From contig SMMW01000125.1 in the NCBI GenBank assembly GCA_004794655.1, forward strand, positions 62,001 through 126,000: a DNA stretch of 64,000 nucleotides, read 5' to 3'. Source of the stretch: Marisa cornuarietis (Eukaryota > Mollusca > Gastropoda > Architaenioglossa > Ampullariidae). Positions 23,950 to 34,506 of the stretch are shown piece by piece. The first letter of the stretch is position 1; each line of letters starts with the position of its first letter. The notes below the pieces were generated by a model, which worked only from the letters and a program-made list of their open reading frames with translations, had not been told where the DNA came from and ran no database searches. Made by a program: the position numbers and the translations under genes.

Positions 23950-25244
23950 CTGAAAATAAAGAATAAAAGCCTTCTGTGACTTCTAAGCACGCTTTCAATA
24001 AAATTATGACACAATAAAGCATGACAGTTGTAATGAGAGATTTACATTGCAGACACATTCAATTTTTGACATGTTCTGGTTTAGTCAGTAAAGGCGTGCT
24101 CTCTAATGTAATAACGACAACAGTAAGATTATCTGTAATGTGCCCGTATACCTACCTGGCTTGAGTATAAAATCACAAGACTGAAAGCCATCGATGCTAG
24201 TGCCTGTCACGTGACAAGCATATGCTCCGATGTGATCACGTGACGCTCGCGGTATTGTTATGACGAGGTGATCTGTGACGGTGTTGTTAAGCTCGTATCC
24301 CGGGGCTGTGGTGCAGTTCAACTGGTCCCTTAGCCAGATGCAATTTACGATTTTTACATCTAAAAAAAATTAAACATACAACTTTCTATTCATTTAGAAA
24401 GCATTGCAATATTCATAAGCCAAGAAAAACACTGCTTAAAGGTCAATATGTGTCGTACTGCGCCGCTGCTTCATAGTTTTTAAACATACAACTACTGAGG
24501 GATTTTTACGACCCTTGCTTTTCTTTCCAAATAACATAAATTTTGTTAGTTTTTAAGTGGAAAAACAAAGGTGTTTTTCGAGTGCGGATATTATTAAGAT
24601 AATCTGTGAGTTTACTGACCAGCTCAGGCAAATATTATCTTACATCGAAATACTTTACACTTTGCAGTTTTACCTTGAGTAATAGAACAACAGGTTGAAA
24701 TACAGCCTCGAGCAAAGAACGAGCAACGAAGTCAAAATGACAGGTCGTGAAAGCGAAGCAGTTAGCAGCGAGCTTTTACATGTGTCAATAATTTGGAACA
24801 GTATACATGTCAAAACATTATACGGATACTAGGTGTGCCGGAAACAGAGTGAGACTCCGTAATCTTGACATCATTACCGTCGAAGCCGCCCCCTTCTGAG
24901 CAAGGGAGTCTGCAACCACCAGCATCGGACCCATTCAACAACTCCACCCAAGTCTCGTCGGGTTATCGTTGGTTTTACTGAGTAAACTAGTCAGGTGCAG
25001 CACAACAGGCGATACGTTAAAATGTTAACACTGTATTGACTGTCACAGATGGGTGAGATAAGGCTAAACAGGCAGCACAGCAAGGGAGGCTGAGCCATCG
25101 CATGAGTAATAATCTTTTTAATTAGAAAATGGGAAAGAAAAGGGCAAGACCTTAGAATTAACTGTCGCCGGCCAGCGTTTCACTTGCCAAGGCGACACAG
25201 CAAGAAGGGGATTGAGGTTATGTCTTCCGACAAATGGTTTGGCT

Positions 25245-25285
<41 letters not shown>

Positions 25286-28200
25286 GAATTTTTCCTGTGT
25301 TCTTTAAAAGATATAGATATGTATAAGTAATGTTGCTCTTTTCTTGGAACTGGTATAGGCTCAGTTTGTTGTTGCTTGGTTTTTATCCTGGAGTATTTGG
25401 CCCAGGAATGTTGTCATTTCTCGTCCCCAAGAGGAAGCGCTGATGTGTATTAACGTTTGTCCACTAGTGAAGGCTCCGATGATTTTTGTTTGTTCTTTTA
25501 GATAATATTGCTATATATATATATACTACAAAAATATACATGATGTTGGTCAATGCAACACCAGGCTACAGTGACTATAATTAACAGTGTACAAGAACAC
25601 TATTTAGAGCACGGTAAAAAGTGACCTTGTGCCGAACTATAAACTCTAGTATTCGTTTGTTAACCATCAACCTGAGAAAAGGAACTTTCTTTTAGGATTG
25701 TGTATAGACTTAGATTTATTAGTAATAACAAGAGATGGTAATAAGGGTTGATTGACGTATGTAATACTGAGAAATCGTTTTTCTACACTGATCGTGTATT
25801 TTTTATTAGTTACTGCAACTCAAATTTTGTTAATATAAATAATATATACAGGGTCTGCAAAGAGGCAGTTTTATAGTCTTGTTTTTGACGAAAAGAATGC
25901 GCAAAATGTCCAGGCGACTGGGTGTTTACGAGTGGCTGTGACATTGACACTAATGATCTTACTAAAGTCATTTTATTCCTTCTAACGCTTTGTCGGCGAC
26001 ACTCGAGTGCTATGGGAGTTTGGTCTAGAAACGAGAGTGTACCTGTAAAAAGAATAATTTTAATATCAGAGTGGTGGGGGAGTCGATTATGTGTGGGAAT
26101 TTCAGCTTGAACTATTGAGAGACATCACTGGTGAAACCAACCTCTGCATTTCACTTCTTCTTTCTGATACGGTTGCAATGTTATTTGGCATTCAAAACAG
26201 CTCCTCAGCTTGTTTGGTACTAAGACGCAATAGCACCTACAGTGCATCATCTTTTATGAACCTGAGGTAAAAAATTAAGCTTTATATCGGTCTATTGCTA
26301 GTCGACAATTAGTATCAGTCGCAGAAAGAAATAGTAGACCGCTTGGATTACATTGATGGACAATTAGGTTTATTACAGAGTCTCAGGACATTCTTCATCT
26401 TTGTCAATCTCTGTAACTTTCTCCGATGGTCTTAAAAGGCAGATAATAAAGCGTCGACTTCAAATAGCATTTACTCATTATGTTGCCGTGACCCAAGCTA
26501 GATCTTCATAACAAATTATTCAATAACACCTTTGACCCATCTGTTATCAAAATTTCGTTTACGTGAAACACACACACACACACACACACACTTTTTGTAC
26601 CAAGCAGTTATTTTTTTTGTTAAATTATGTATATTAAGTCTGAGTACTAGAAGACGTAAACCTCTCCTGTCACCTTTTACCTACAAATGTAAACATTACC
26701 TTTACTGTTATTGCCACTTAAACGGACCAGTGAGAAGTTGCTTTTCGTCTCATTAACATCCACGTTGAATGTGCAGGTCAGTGATGCAGGTTTCGTCTCC
26801 TCAACACTTGGAAAATCACAAAACGAGGTCACTGCAATAAGAGAAAAGAACTAGAATATGTATAACAACAAACTAATCACCTACAGAGCGACTAACGTCA
26901 GTATAAACATTATAATCAACATGTTACAATTATAGCTACGTTTCCTGCGGAAGTCGTAAAGATGTCCAAAAAGTAACTAAAACACAACGAACTACAAAAT
27001 ACTCATTATAAATATATTTAAAGTTATTAAAATTATTGACCCCTGTTTACAATTGCCATGAAGCATGATGAATAGTGAGATAATAATCAATTAGGACCGT
27101 AACGATTGTTATAATGAAAATGAACGAATTTTCTAAAGCTAATCGATCTTGACTAAAAGTCTTATTCATAGCCATAAGAAGTCTTATTTAATACAAAGCC
27201 AGAAAAAACATGATGGACAGGGTCCAGTTGCACAACACATTTCTAATTTTAAACACTTTAAGGCCTTAACTCTATTTAGATAATTAGTTTAACGTGCACA
27301 CCGCAATTTGAGATTTTTAAAACTAAAACTGCTTTAACTAAGATAAAGTTCGTTAAGTCTGACTTTCCGTCCTGTCAGTACAATTTTGTGTATGTTTTTC
27401 TGCAATGCATCAAAATGGCTAAGAAGAGATTTCGCTTCTTTGGAACAGTTTTAAGGCTTAAAACGTGTTGTGCAACTGGCCAAAGATGTATAAAGTAGGA
27501 AGCTACCTTTAATTTTTATCGCGTTCTGGTTCGACCAATAAAGATGCGTTGCCCAAAAATGACAATGGTAACATCAACAGATATGATTCTGTATATCTAC
27601 CTGCCGTGACAATAAATTCACAAGGCTGGAAGCTGTCAATGTTAGAGCCTGTCACGTGACAAGCATAGGTACCGTTGTGATCACGTGACGCTCGCGGTAC
27701 TGCGATGACGAGGTGATCTGTGACGATGTTGTTAAAATCGTATCCCGAGGCTGTGGTGCAGTTCAGCCGGTCCTTTAACCAGGTGCAGGTGACGATATCG
27801 ACACCTATAGACACATTCTTGTTAATCATACGACTTTCTGTGATTTTTCAAATGCAGTATACTATTCATACTGTCATGATTCTACAAATGTTAAAGGATT
27901 TTAAACTCTTTGTTAGGCATTTGTATTGCATACTCTCTACTGATTAATTGTTTGATCACTATAAAAAAAAGTTTTAAGGAATAGGAACACGGGTGTGAGT
28001 ATCATTTTCTTTTACACTATATGCTAGCTCTGATGCGAACTTCTTACATCATTTCATATTAATTAGTTTAAAGAGTTCATCTCACACATTTGCTTCTTTA
28101 TTCGATGTCACACACAGTGTACTTCTCGTATTGTACTACTACACCTACTTGCCGCCATACATGTCACGCACATTTTTACTACGCGTCAGCGTCTAAAGAA

Positions 28201-29231
28201 AATACAGACGACAATCCGAGGCTAAAAAGGGAAGAACGTTGAAACGGTGTAAGCTGTAATTCATAGCCGACAACAAGAATGTTCGTGTCCCTCATGTGTC
28301 TATTAGAAAAAATAGAGCAGGCCTCTTGGATTGAACCGATGGTTAGATTTGATAGCATGACGCCATTTGCCTTCTTACTTCACCCATGTATCCAAGAAAC
28401 CCTTTCCTATCTGGCCATTAAATAACATAGCATCATCTTACAATATTTATGTTTATGATAGATTTTCTCATTATACTCAAGCTCATAGTGAGAAAAGCAT
28501 ACTTGATATCTCGACGATGATTTATTATTATATTTTGTGTAATTATGAGAGCTTGTAATTGTGGAGTGCTGGTGTCCTACAGAACATGACAAAGTTATAC
28601 CCACTGCTGTCAACATCACCTTTACTATCACCGCTACCAACACGAACCAGAGAGAAGTTCTTTCTTGTCACACTAATATCAACGTTGAATGTGCAGATAA
28701 CTGATGCAGATGTTGTCTCTTTAACACTTGGAATACTACAAGAGGAGGTCACTGCAATTAGAAAAAAATGCATTTAATAACAGCGCAACACCAAACAATT
28801 ACAGACCTTAAAACGTTAGTATGTACATTATAACACAATTCTGACGTGATAATATTTTTATGAGAGTAGAAATATAAAGTTAGGCTTGACGTCAGACATC
28901 AGGACACAATAGTTGTGGATTTTTTTAGAGACTAAATCGTTTCTTACCTTTCACCAAAGTGAGAGAGCAGTTGTCAGCAGATGCAGCAGATGTCAGGTGA
29001 CAGCTGTAGGGTCCTTCTTGATCTTCCTGAGCGTTAGGGATCCCGACAGTCACGTGATTTGTCACAGTGGTGACATCAAACTCGTAGCCACGAAGGATGG
29101 TACAGACCGGATTGTCTCCCTTCCATCCGCATGACATCACAACATCTGTACATGAATGAGAAATGTTGTACAGAATAAAATCAAACAAGCTGCAGGAGAT
29201 ACAGAGCACATCTAGAATTATTCTTTGTGAT

Positions 29232-29288
<57 letters not shown>

Positions 29289-31619
29289 GGAAATCAAGCG
29301 AATCGAGCGACGGCTGAAGCAGCTTTAAAATATATAAATCTTTTAATCTGTTCTCATATCACAAACATTATAAGCAAAACACAACACGGCGATCACAGTG
29401 TATAAAAAAAGATGCATAAAAAGGGCCAACGCGTTTGGTTTATGTTGCTTCATTGGTTTCATTTGTTCCTTTCTCAGAATAAAACAGTTAAATATACTGC
29501 TAATGAAATATATCTTGTGATAAACTCTTTCATCGCGTGATCATTCGTTATTACTCTTTAAAATTATTATTAATGGCTTAAAAATAGAAGAAAATGAAGA
29601 TAAAAATGTTTAACAAATTAGTTTCAGTACCTGTATCACCACGGCTGGAGTAATGGCGGACACTAATGTTTTCTCTGGTCTTGCTGACATCATGTGGGAA
29701 GTAACATGTTAGTGACGTTTGTGAGTTCAGTTCTACTGAGGGGACATCACACATTGTTTTCCCCACTGAAACACACTATCTTCGTTTCAACCAATGAACT
29801 CATGACAATAAAACAAACTTTAGTGAAAACTTGTGAAGTACACTGCCTTTGTGTAATTTTTGACATCGACCTTAACATGGACTGTGACAGTGTTCTAGCA
29901 CATTAAAAGAACGTCTCTGTGTAGTACCTATGTGTCGTGTTAATGACGATCATGACATCACGATGACACCACTCCTACAGGCCAGTTACCGTGTTATTTT
30001 TAGATTTACAAACACGTGCAGTTTAGGGAGATGTCCGTGCTGTACATTAAAAGCTCCTTGTGCAACGCCCGTTACAAAATATGTCTGCAGTATGATCAAG
30101 AGAAATGATTCTGTATTATTAGCAGCATGCGAGCTTTTGTAGACACCTTACCTAGCTGAATATTTAATTCGCAGGGCTTAATATCGTTGGGATTCATGTT
30201 GGAAAGCTTGCAGGCGTATGCTCCAATGTATTTTGCAGAAACTCGTTGGATGTCTAAAGTGAGTTTGTGAGATATCATTCTGTTGAACGAGTATCCTGAC
30301 CGGACTTTACAATCCATTCTTCCCGACAGCCACCAGCAGTAAAAAATATCATCTTCATCTGAATTTGACATTAAAAAAAGGTCCGTATCTTTCAAAACAT
30401 TTTTACACAACATTTAATGACAAATATATAATAAAAATGTTTCACTTTCACTACACTTCTTCCAAACTATTACTCTATTACTAAGAGAAAATTTTTTTAA
30501 GTCGTATTTGACATCAAATATTCTCTAAGTGGGGAAAAAACAGCAGCAGCATCTGCAAAAGAGTTCCCATCTGCTCACCTCTCCAATTCATGTCTTTGTA
30601 GAAAGATATAGAGGCGATCCTCTTGGTCTCACTGACATTCTCAGGAAAGTGACAGGTGACTGAAGTATTGGCCAATGGCTCCACCGACGGTACGTCACAC
30701 GTTACACTGTCGTCTACAATGTTACAACAAACGAGAGAATGCACACTCACATATAATTTTGTAATACAAATGTGTCAGCGAATTCTTGCTCCTTTGGAAA
30801 CCATTACCAATTTGTTACATTATCTACTTAATAATAATAATAATAATTATAATAATAATAATTCTTAAATAATAATCAATATTTTTAAAGCGCATATTCA
30901 CACTCAGACAGAGCGTGCTCTTAGCGCATAGAAAAGGGATGAGACGTGAATTACATGGATAGACAACGAAGAATTTATCATGGCAATGAGAAGTACTGAC
31001 GACAAACAGAAAACAAAGATAGAAAACACAAAAAGGCTCCAAGTAACAGGAGATGGGTAGAAAAGTAGCAAGAGCGGCAGGGGAGAGGGTAGTAAGGTAG
31101 GAAGGACGAGCATTGTGTGGACTGTGTTAGGAGTAATGCTCAAGGAAGAGGTGAGTTTTCAGTGCAGATTTGAAAGATTCAGTTGTAGGGAGGTGGCGGA
31201 TATGGAAAGAAAGAGAGTTCCATTGTTTTGCTGCACAGTAGCCAAAAATCATGTGAACATATGTTAAAAAATATTGACAGATTGTAGAGTCAGTTTGATA
31301 AAATCTTCTACTTTAAAGGTTTTGTAAAACTCTAGACTTTTACCACTCAAATCTAACCAGAATTACTTCTACATCTAAATGAGAAAAAAATTGAAATAAA
31401 AATAGCCTTGTTATAAAAATAGTCACATGCTACCTAATGGTTAATGATAATTACTTTGTGTGGGGTTTTCCAATCCTTACCACTTTAATGTTGAGCGAAC
31501 TACGCAGTTGGTATATACAAGTAAAGGAATGTTTAAAACAATAGGAAAAGCTTCTCAAAATATATTTGGTATGAGTGTATATACATGTTGAATACAGGGA
31601 ATGAATAATTTGTTTCCCT

Positions 31620-31657
<38 letters not shown>

Positions 31658-33011
31658 CCACACACACACACACACACATCCACACACACACACACACTCA
31701 TACACCCAGAGAGAGAGAGAGCAACAGTGGAACAGTTGGTTCCTTTCTCCGATTGCCTCAATCTAACACAACATCACGGTCAGTAGAACTGGTCGAGTGT
31801 ATGGCATAAATGAGTTGTGGTTGCGATTTTTTTCTGCATACAACAATCGTGTATTCTCTCGGCCAGACTGCAAGAGTGAGACATCACATGCCAACACATG
31901 ATAAATAATAGGATACTAGTCAGATGAAACAATTCACCTGCTCACAAATCCCTTAGCATTCTCCGGCAGTTCCTGGCCAAGAGAAACATCGCAGTACGGA
32001 ACAACCTCCCTATTCACCTGTGTGTTCCATGGGACTTTTTCCGCAAAAACGAGGCGATTATCAAGGAGACCCGTTTGGAAGGCGAGAAAGCCATTAAGAG
32101 GGCAATGACGTTGGAGCTGAGGGATGACTCGAGAAGAATCCTTCCAATAGTGCATAGAAGTTCATTAGACTCGAGGGGGAAATTACTTTAAAGTAGAAAC
32201 CATGAAAATTGTTGTTTGGAAGTGAAGTTTATTGTTTGTGACAGCAGCCTCGCTACTTTTCAGACACATCTCATATGCAAGCGAAAGAACAGGTAAGGTA
32301 TTTTCCTAGGGAGGAGGTAAGGATGGATGGAAATGGACAGCAGTTCAAGATCAGTATTAGTCTCTCCCTGAGCACAGTACTGTTGCAGTACTGTTTTTTT
32401 GACATAAAGAACACAGGTCTCCGCCGGTGCATTTCGTAGTGATAGTAGAGCATCTATCCATGCCAGTGGGATAGCCGAACCCGCTAAAATAAATCATTGT
32501 CACTGCCAGCCTCCCTCAGCCAATTTTCAGTAAAAGCAAGGAGAAACGTTTATTTGAACAGCCGCAGGCATCTGACATGTGCCTCGAGCTCTTTGACTTT
32601 GTTTAGATGGACTGAACATCAGACAATAAAACAGACGGCAGTGGTGGACATGTACTCCTGTCGTTGAGGTCGACTTTCCTCGGCCGGCAACGGTCTAACC
32701 TTCCCCATCCTCTCTGATGCTTATTTGACTATAAATTACACAACGTACTTCAACTCATACAACGCAGTGTGAATGAAATGAGCTTACGATTAACAAATTA
32801 CAATAAATTTCACAAGAGTCAAATATTTCTACTGCTACTACTCCCTCCATTACCATCATAATTATTTTGTTACTAATAGCATTACATTTCTACCAAACAT
32901 TGACATACCTGTCATGTGCTGCGCGCTGGACAAAAGACGGAGGGTGATGATGAGGACAACAACTGTTACCGCAAGACGTGCAGACCGCGTCATGAGGGGA
33001 TAGTCAGCCAT
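23849..33011 (-). CDS. Transmembrane receptor with four two-exon Ig-like domains
   Basis: Ten exons: 32909-33011, 30579-30713, 30152-30358, 29631-29765, 28948-29145, 28620-28751, 27601-27804, 26700-26831, 24156-24359 and 23849-23949. All have GT-AG borders and every joint is phase 1. They sum to 1,551 bp, that is 516 residues plus stop. Order: signal peptide; four Ig-like domains of about 112 residues, each split into an N-half exon (CDVPSVE...SVTCHF) and a C-half exon (C-x-W...C...GY...GAYAC...C); a transmembrane helix; and a five- to six-residue basic cytosolic tail. Each domain has about six cysteines, more than the canonical pair. The two-exon cysteine-rich Ig type recalls Ig domains of molluscan lectins such as FREPs, but no fibrinogen domain is present. 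Probable role: cell-surface recognition or adhesion with a partner for signalling; not proven. Confidence 0.85.
24156..24359 (-). CDS. Ig receptor domain 4, C-half exon
   Basis: 204 bp, acceptor attttttttag, donor CCAG/GTAGGT. Encodes NCIWLRDQLNC, a TAPGYELNN stretch, VITIPRASRDHIGAYACHV and a last cysteine (SCDFIL). Nearly identical to the domain 3 counterpart. Confidence 0.85.
26700..26831 (-). CDS. Ig receptor domain 4, N-half exon
   Basis: 132 bp, acceptor ctcttattgcag, donor AAAG/GTAATG, phase 1 at both ends. It begins VTSFCDFPSVEETKPASLTC, then TFNVDVNETKSNFSLVR. It lacks an ATG and is too short for simple ORF searches; it is recognised by similarity to the domain 3 N-half exon. Confidence 0.85.
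27601..27804 (-). CDS. Ig receptor domain 3, C-half exon
   Basis: 204 bp, acceptor atgtgtctatag, donor GCAG/GTAGAT. Encodes VTCTWLKDRLNC, TASGYDFNN, VIAVPRASRDHNGTYACHV and PCEFIV. Confidence 0.85.
28620..28751 (-). CDS. Ig receptor domain 3, N-half exon
   Basis: 132 bp, acceptor ttctaattgcag, donor AAAG/GTGATG. Encodes VTSSCSIPSVKETTSASVIC, then TFNVDISVTRKNFSLVR. Confidence 0.85.
28948..29145 (-). CDS. Ig receptor domain 2, C-half exon
   Basis: 198 bp, acceptor tcatgtacag, donor AAAG/GTAAGA. Encodes VVMSCGWKGDNPVC, GYEFDVTTVTNHVTVGIP, PYSCHLT and a last cysteine in DNCSLTLV. It is the shortest and most diverged C-half. Confidence 0.85.
29631..29765 (-). CDS. Ig receptor domain 2, N-half exon
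   Basis: 135 bp, acceptor agtgtgtttcag, donor ACAG/GTACTG. Encodes KTMCDVPSVELNSQTSLTC, YFPHDVSKTRENISV. Confidence 0.85.
30152..30358 (-). CDS. Ig receptor domain 1, C-half exon
   Basis: 207 bp, acceptor gtcaaattcag, donor CTAG/GTAAGG. Encodes DEDDIFYCWWLSGRMDC, RSGYSFNRM, LDIQRVSAKYIGAYACKL and KPCELNI. Confidence 0.85.
30579..30713 (-). CDS. Ig receptor domain 1, N-half exon
   Basis: 135 bp, acceptor gttgtaacattgtag, donor GAG/GTGAGC. Encodes DDSVTCDVPSVEPLANTSVTC, split here as DDSVTCDVPSVE and PLANTSVTC, then HFPENVSETKR. Confidence 0.85.
30832..31253 (-). mobile_element. 5'-truncated L2-like LINE copy in the first Ig-gene intron
   Basis: On the minus strand it matches the last part of the 58-59.7 kb LINE: the CAAAACAATGGAACTCTCT block, the AAAACTCACCTCTTCCTTGAGC block, the 3' UTR and GAATATGCGCTTTAAAAAT before an (ATT)n tail at 30832-30870. 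Only the C-terminal end of the reverse transcriptase is left. Confidence 0.85.
31623..31700. repeat. (CA)n microsatellite
   Basis: CA repeat with two CATCCA interruptions, in the first intron of the Ig gene. Confidence 0.9.
31930..32195 (+). other. Unrecognised coding-like stretch inside the first Ig-gene intron
   Basis: A plus-strand frame without ATG reads AHKSLSILRQFLAKRNIAV, then LPIHLCVPWDFFRKNEAII and EGEKAIKRAMTLELRDD to a TAA near 32193. An antisense frame of 73 codons also exists. Charge pattern and length suggest a transposon ORF end, but I do not recognise the family. Confidence 0.25.
32909..33011 (-). CDS. Ig receptor first coding exon: signal peptide
   Basis: Starts MADYPLMTRSARLAVTVVVL, continues IITLRLLSSAQHMT and stops at donor ACAG/GTATGT in phase 1. 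A basic n-region, a 15-residue hydrophobic core and a SSA-type cleavage region fit a signal peptide. An upstream in-frame ATG at 33066 would add 19 residues ahead of this and is less likely. Confidence 0.8.
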
Positions 33012-33282
33012 TGTGTCCACTGCCCTGTAAGCACCACGTGTACATCCGCTCGTCGTAAGACAGCACAACCATCATTTGTGCCTTGATTTTTTTCCTTTCT
33101 TTTATCAAAATATTCATTTCGTTTTGCTTCACAATTGTTTAATGTGAACTGTCTCAGGTGTATACACGTGTTTAGACAATGAGGTGTCCTGACTGCCCTG
33201 TCCTAGTCGGCAATGTTTATGATCCTGACCAGCTCGGCTTACCTACGAGTCTCTGGCCAGTCTCTCCCTTTGAGCGATCTGA

Positions 33283-33441
33283 CACCGGCCGTCCCTTTCT
33301 TCTGATGGACAAAAGGACGGATCGCTGTTCAGCTATCTGATCTATCCTGCGTGAGCCCGTTTGGCCGCGTGTCCGCGCTACTTGTATGAAAAGCAAGAGT
33401 GCAGCACCAACACTACAACCCTATCACTAGTAATAATATGA
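33283..33441 (+). repeat. Dispersed repeat, copy 1
   Basis: About 160 bp, alignable at roughly 85% with 40393-40555 in the same orientation (shared blocks ggccgtccctttcttctg, gttcagctatctgatctatcct and aaagcaagagtgc). It directly precedes a LINE C-terminal fragment and may belong to that element or its target. Confidence 0.65.
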
Positions 33442-33444
33442 CAA

Positions 33445-33575
33445 AGGCACCTTGGAGGGTGGCCAAAGGAAAAACTGGATTACGAACATCAAAGACTGGA
33501 CTGGTCGTCCTGTACAGGACCTGCTGACTGTCGCCCACAATAGGCAAGAGTGGCGGCCCTGTCAGCTGCCGCGTA
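33445..33575 (+). mobile_element. LINE C-terminal fragment
   Basis: Plus-strand frame GTLEGGQRKNWITNIKDW, then TGRPVQDLLTVAHNRQEWR to TAA. The G-x-R-x-x-x-W-x-x-NI-x-x-W and D/NRxxWR pattern is the usual C-terminus of APE-type LINEs with a GRP/W motif. Confidence 0.6.
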
Positions 33576-33599
33576 ATTAATAAACCGTTCTGAAGATAA

Positions 33600-34310
33600 A
33601 TCTTTATCATAAATTAATACACCAATTTTACTAATAAAATTCATCTTCAGTTAAATTCTTTGTCTTTAAATACATTTCTGTGAACACAATAATTACTCTA
33701 AAACAATCCATCCTGTTACTATGCAGCATGTCTCAATGAATGGCCATCTAGTCAGTAGAGGTTTCGCAGATGCTGCTAAGTTGCACATACAGTCTAAGAT
33801 TTGGAGGTCTATGATATCGGAAGTTCCCAATGTTTAAAAGTACATTAACTACAGTGCTGTCCACACACATAACGTGCCAGCTGCACGGCTACTGCTCAGT
33901 TTAAGGTCACGATTATATCTGACGGCCAGCAATAGCAACATGGTTCTCATACTTGTCTGCTGAGATTTCTTAACGTTGTGAAAAATATGCTTATGTACAC
34001 GCAGAATAAAGTGTATTATATCTGTACACTATACATAGCCGAAGTAACAGCAGGTTGTCAGATTTGAAAAGCTTGTTTGGTCTTTATCATCTCTTAATTT
34101 TCTTAGTGACTAATGAATGTTTTTTAATATTTTTTTCCACTATATGCCACTTATCGTACTATGTACTCTGTTTCCTTGTCACTGCTGACTTTATCTCTGA
34201 GTTGAACATTATATTATCTTACGGAAAGTGACATTTGCTGAAAAAAAAAACGCGAGCATGGTACTGAACAAGCTTTCTGACCCTTAGCGCTGTCATGTGT
34301 CGCCATATTA
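33600..34310. other. Upstream region of the Ig gene, non-coding
   Basis: No frame or motif supported. Confidence 0.4.
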
Positions 34311-34506
34311 AGGTAAGGTAAAGGTCATCCCATAACCTTTTCAGGTCATTGGGGAGTGAGGTGTCAGAGACCTACCTCCCTTTTCTCGGGGCCAGATTTC
34401 TTCCCCAACCCTCTATGGAGTCAGGAACCCATTCCCGTCAGCTGGGTCGACTGGGGGAAGTATGCTGCGCCAGCGTTCTAACCACTCGGCCATCCGCTTC
34501 CCCTTC
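34311..34506 (-). repeat. tRNA-derived SINE
   Basis: Minus strand begins GGAAGCGGATGGCCGAGTGG then TTAGAACGC: TGGCCGAGTGG (34482-34492) is a perfect polymerase III box A as in tRNA-Ser/Leu heads. A box-B-like GGGTTCCTGACTCC lies at 34417-34430. A related copy is at 19.3/20.0-20.2 kb. Confidence 0.7.
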
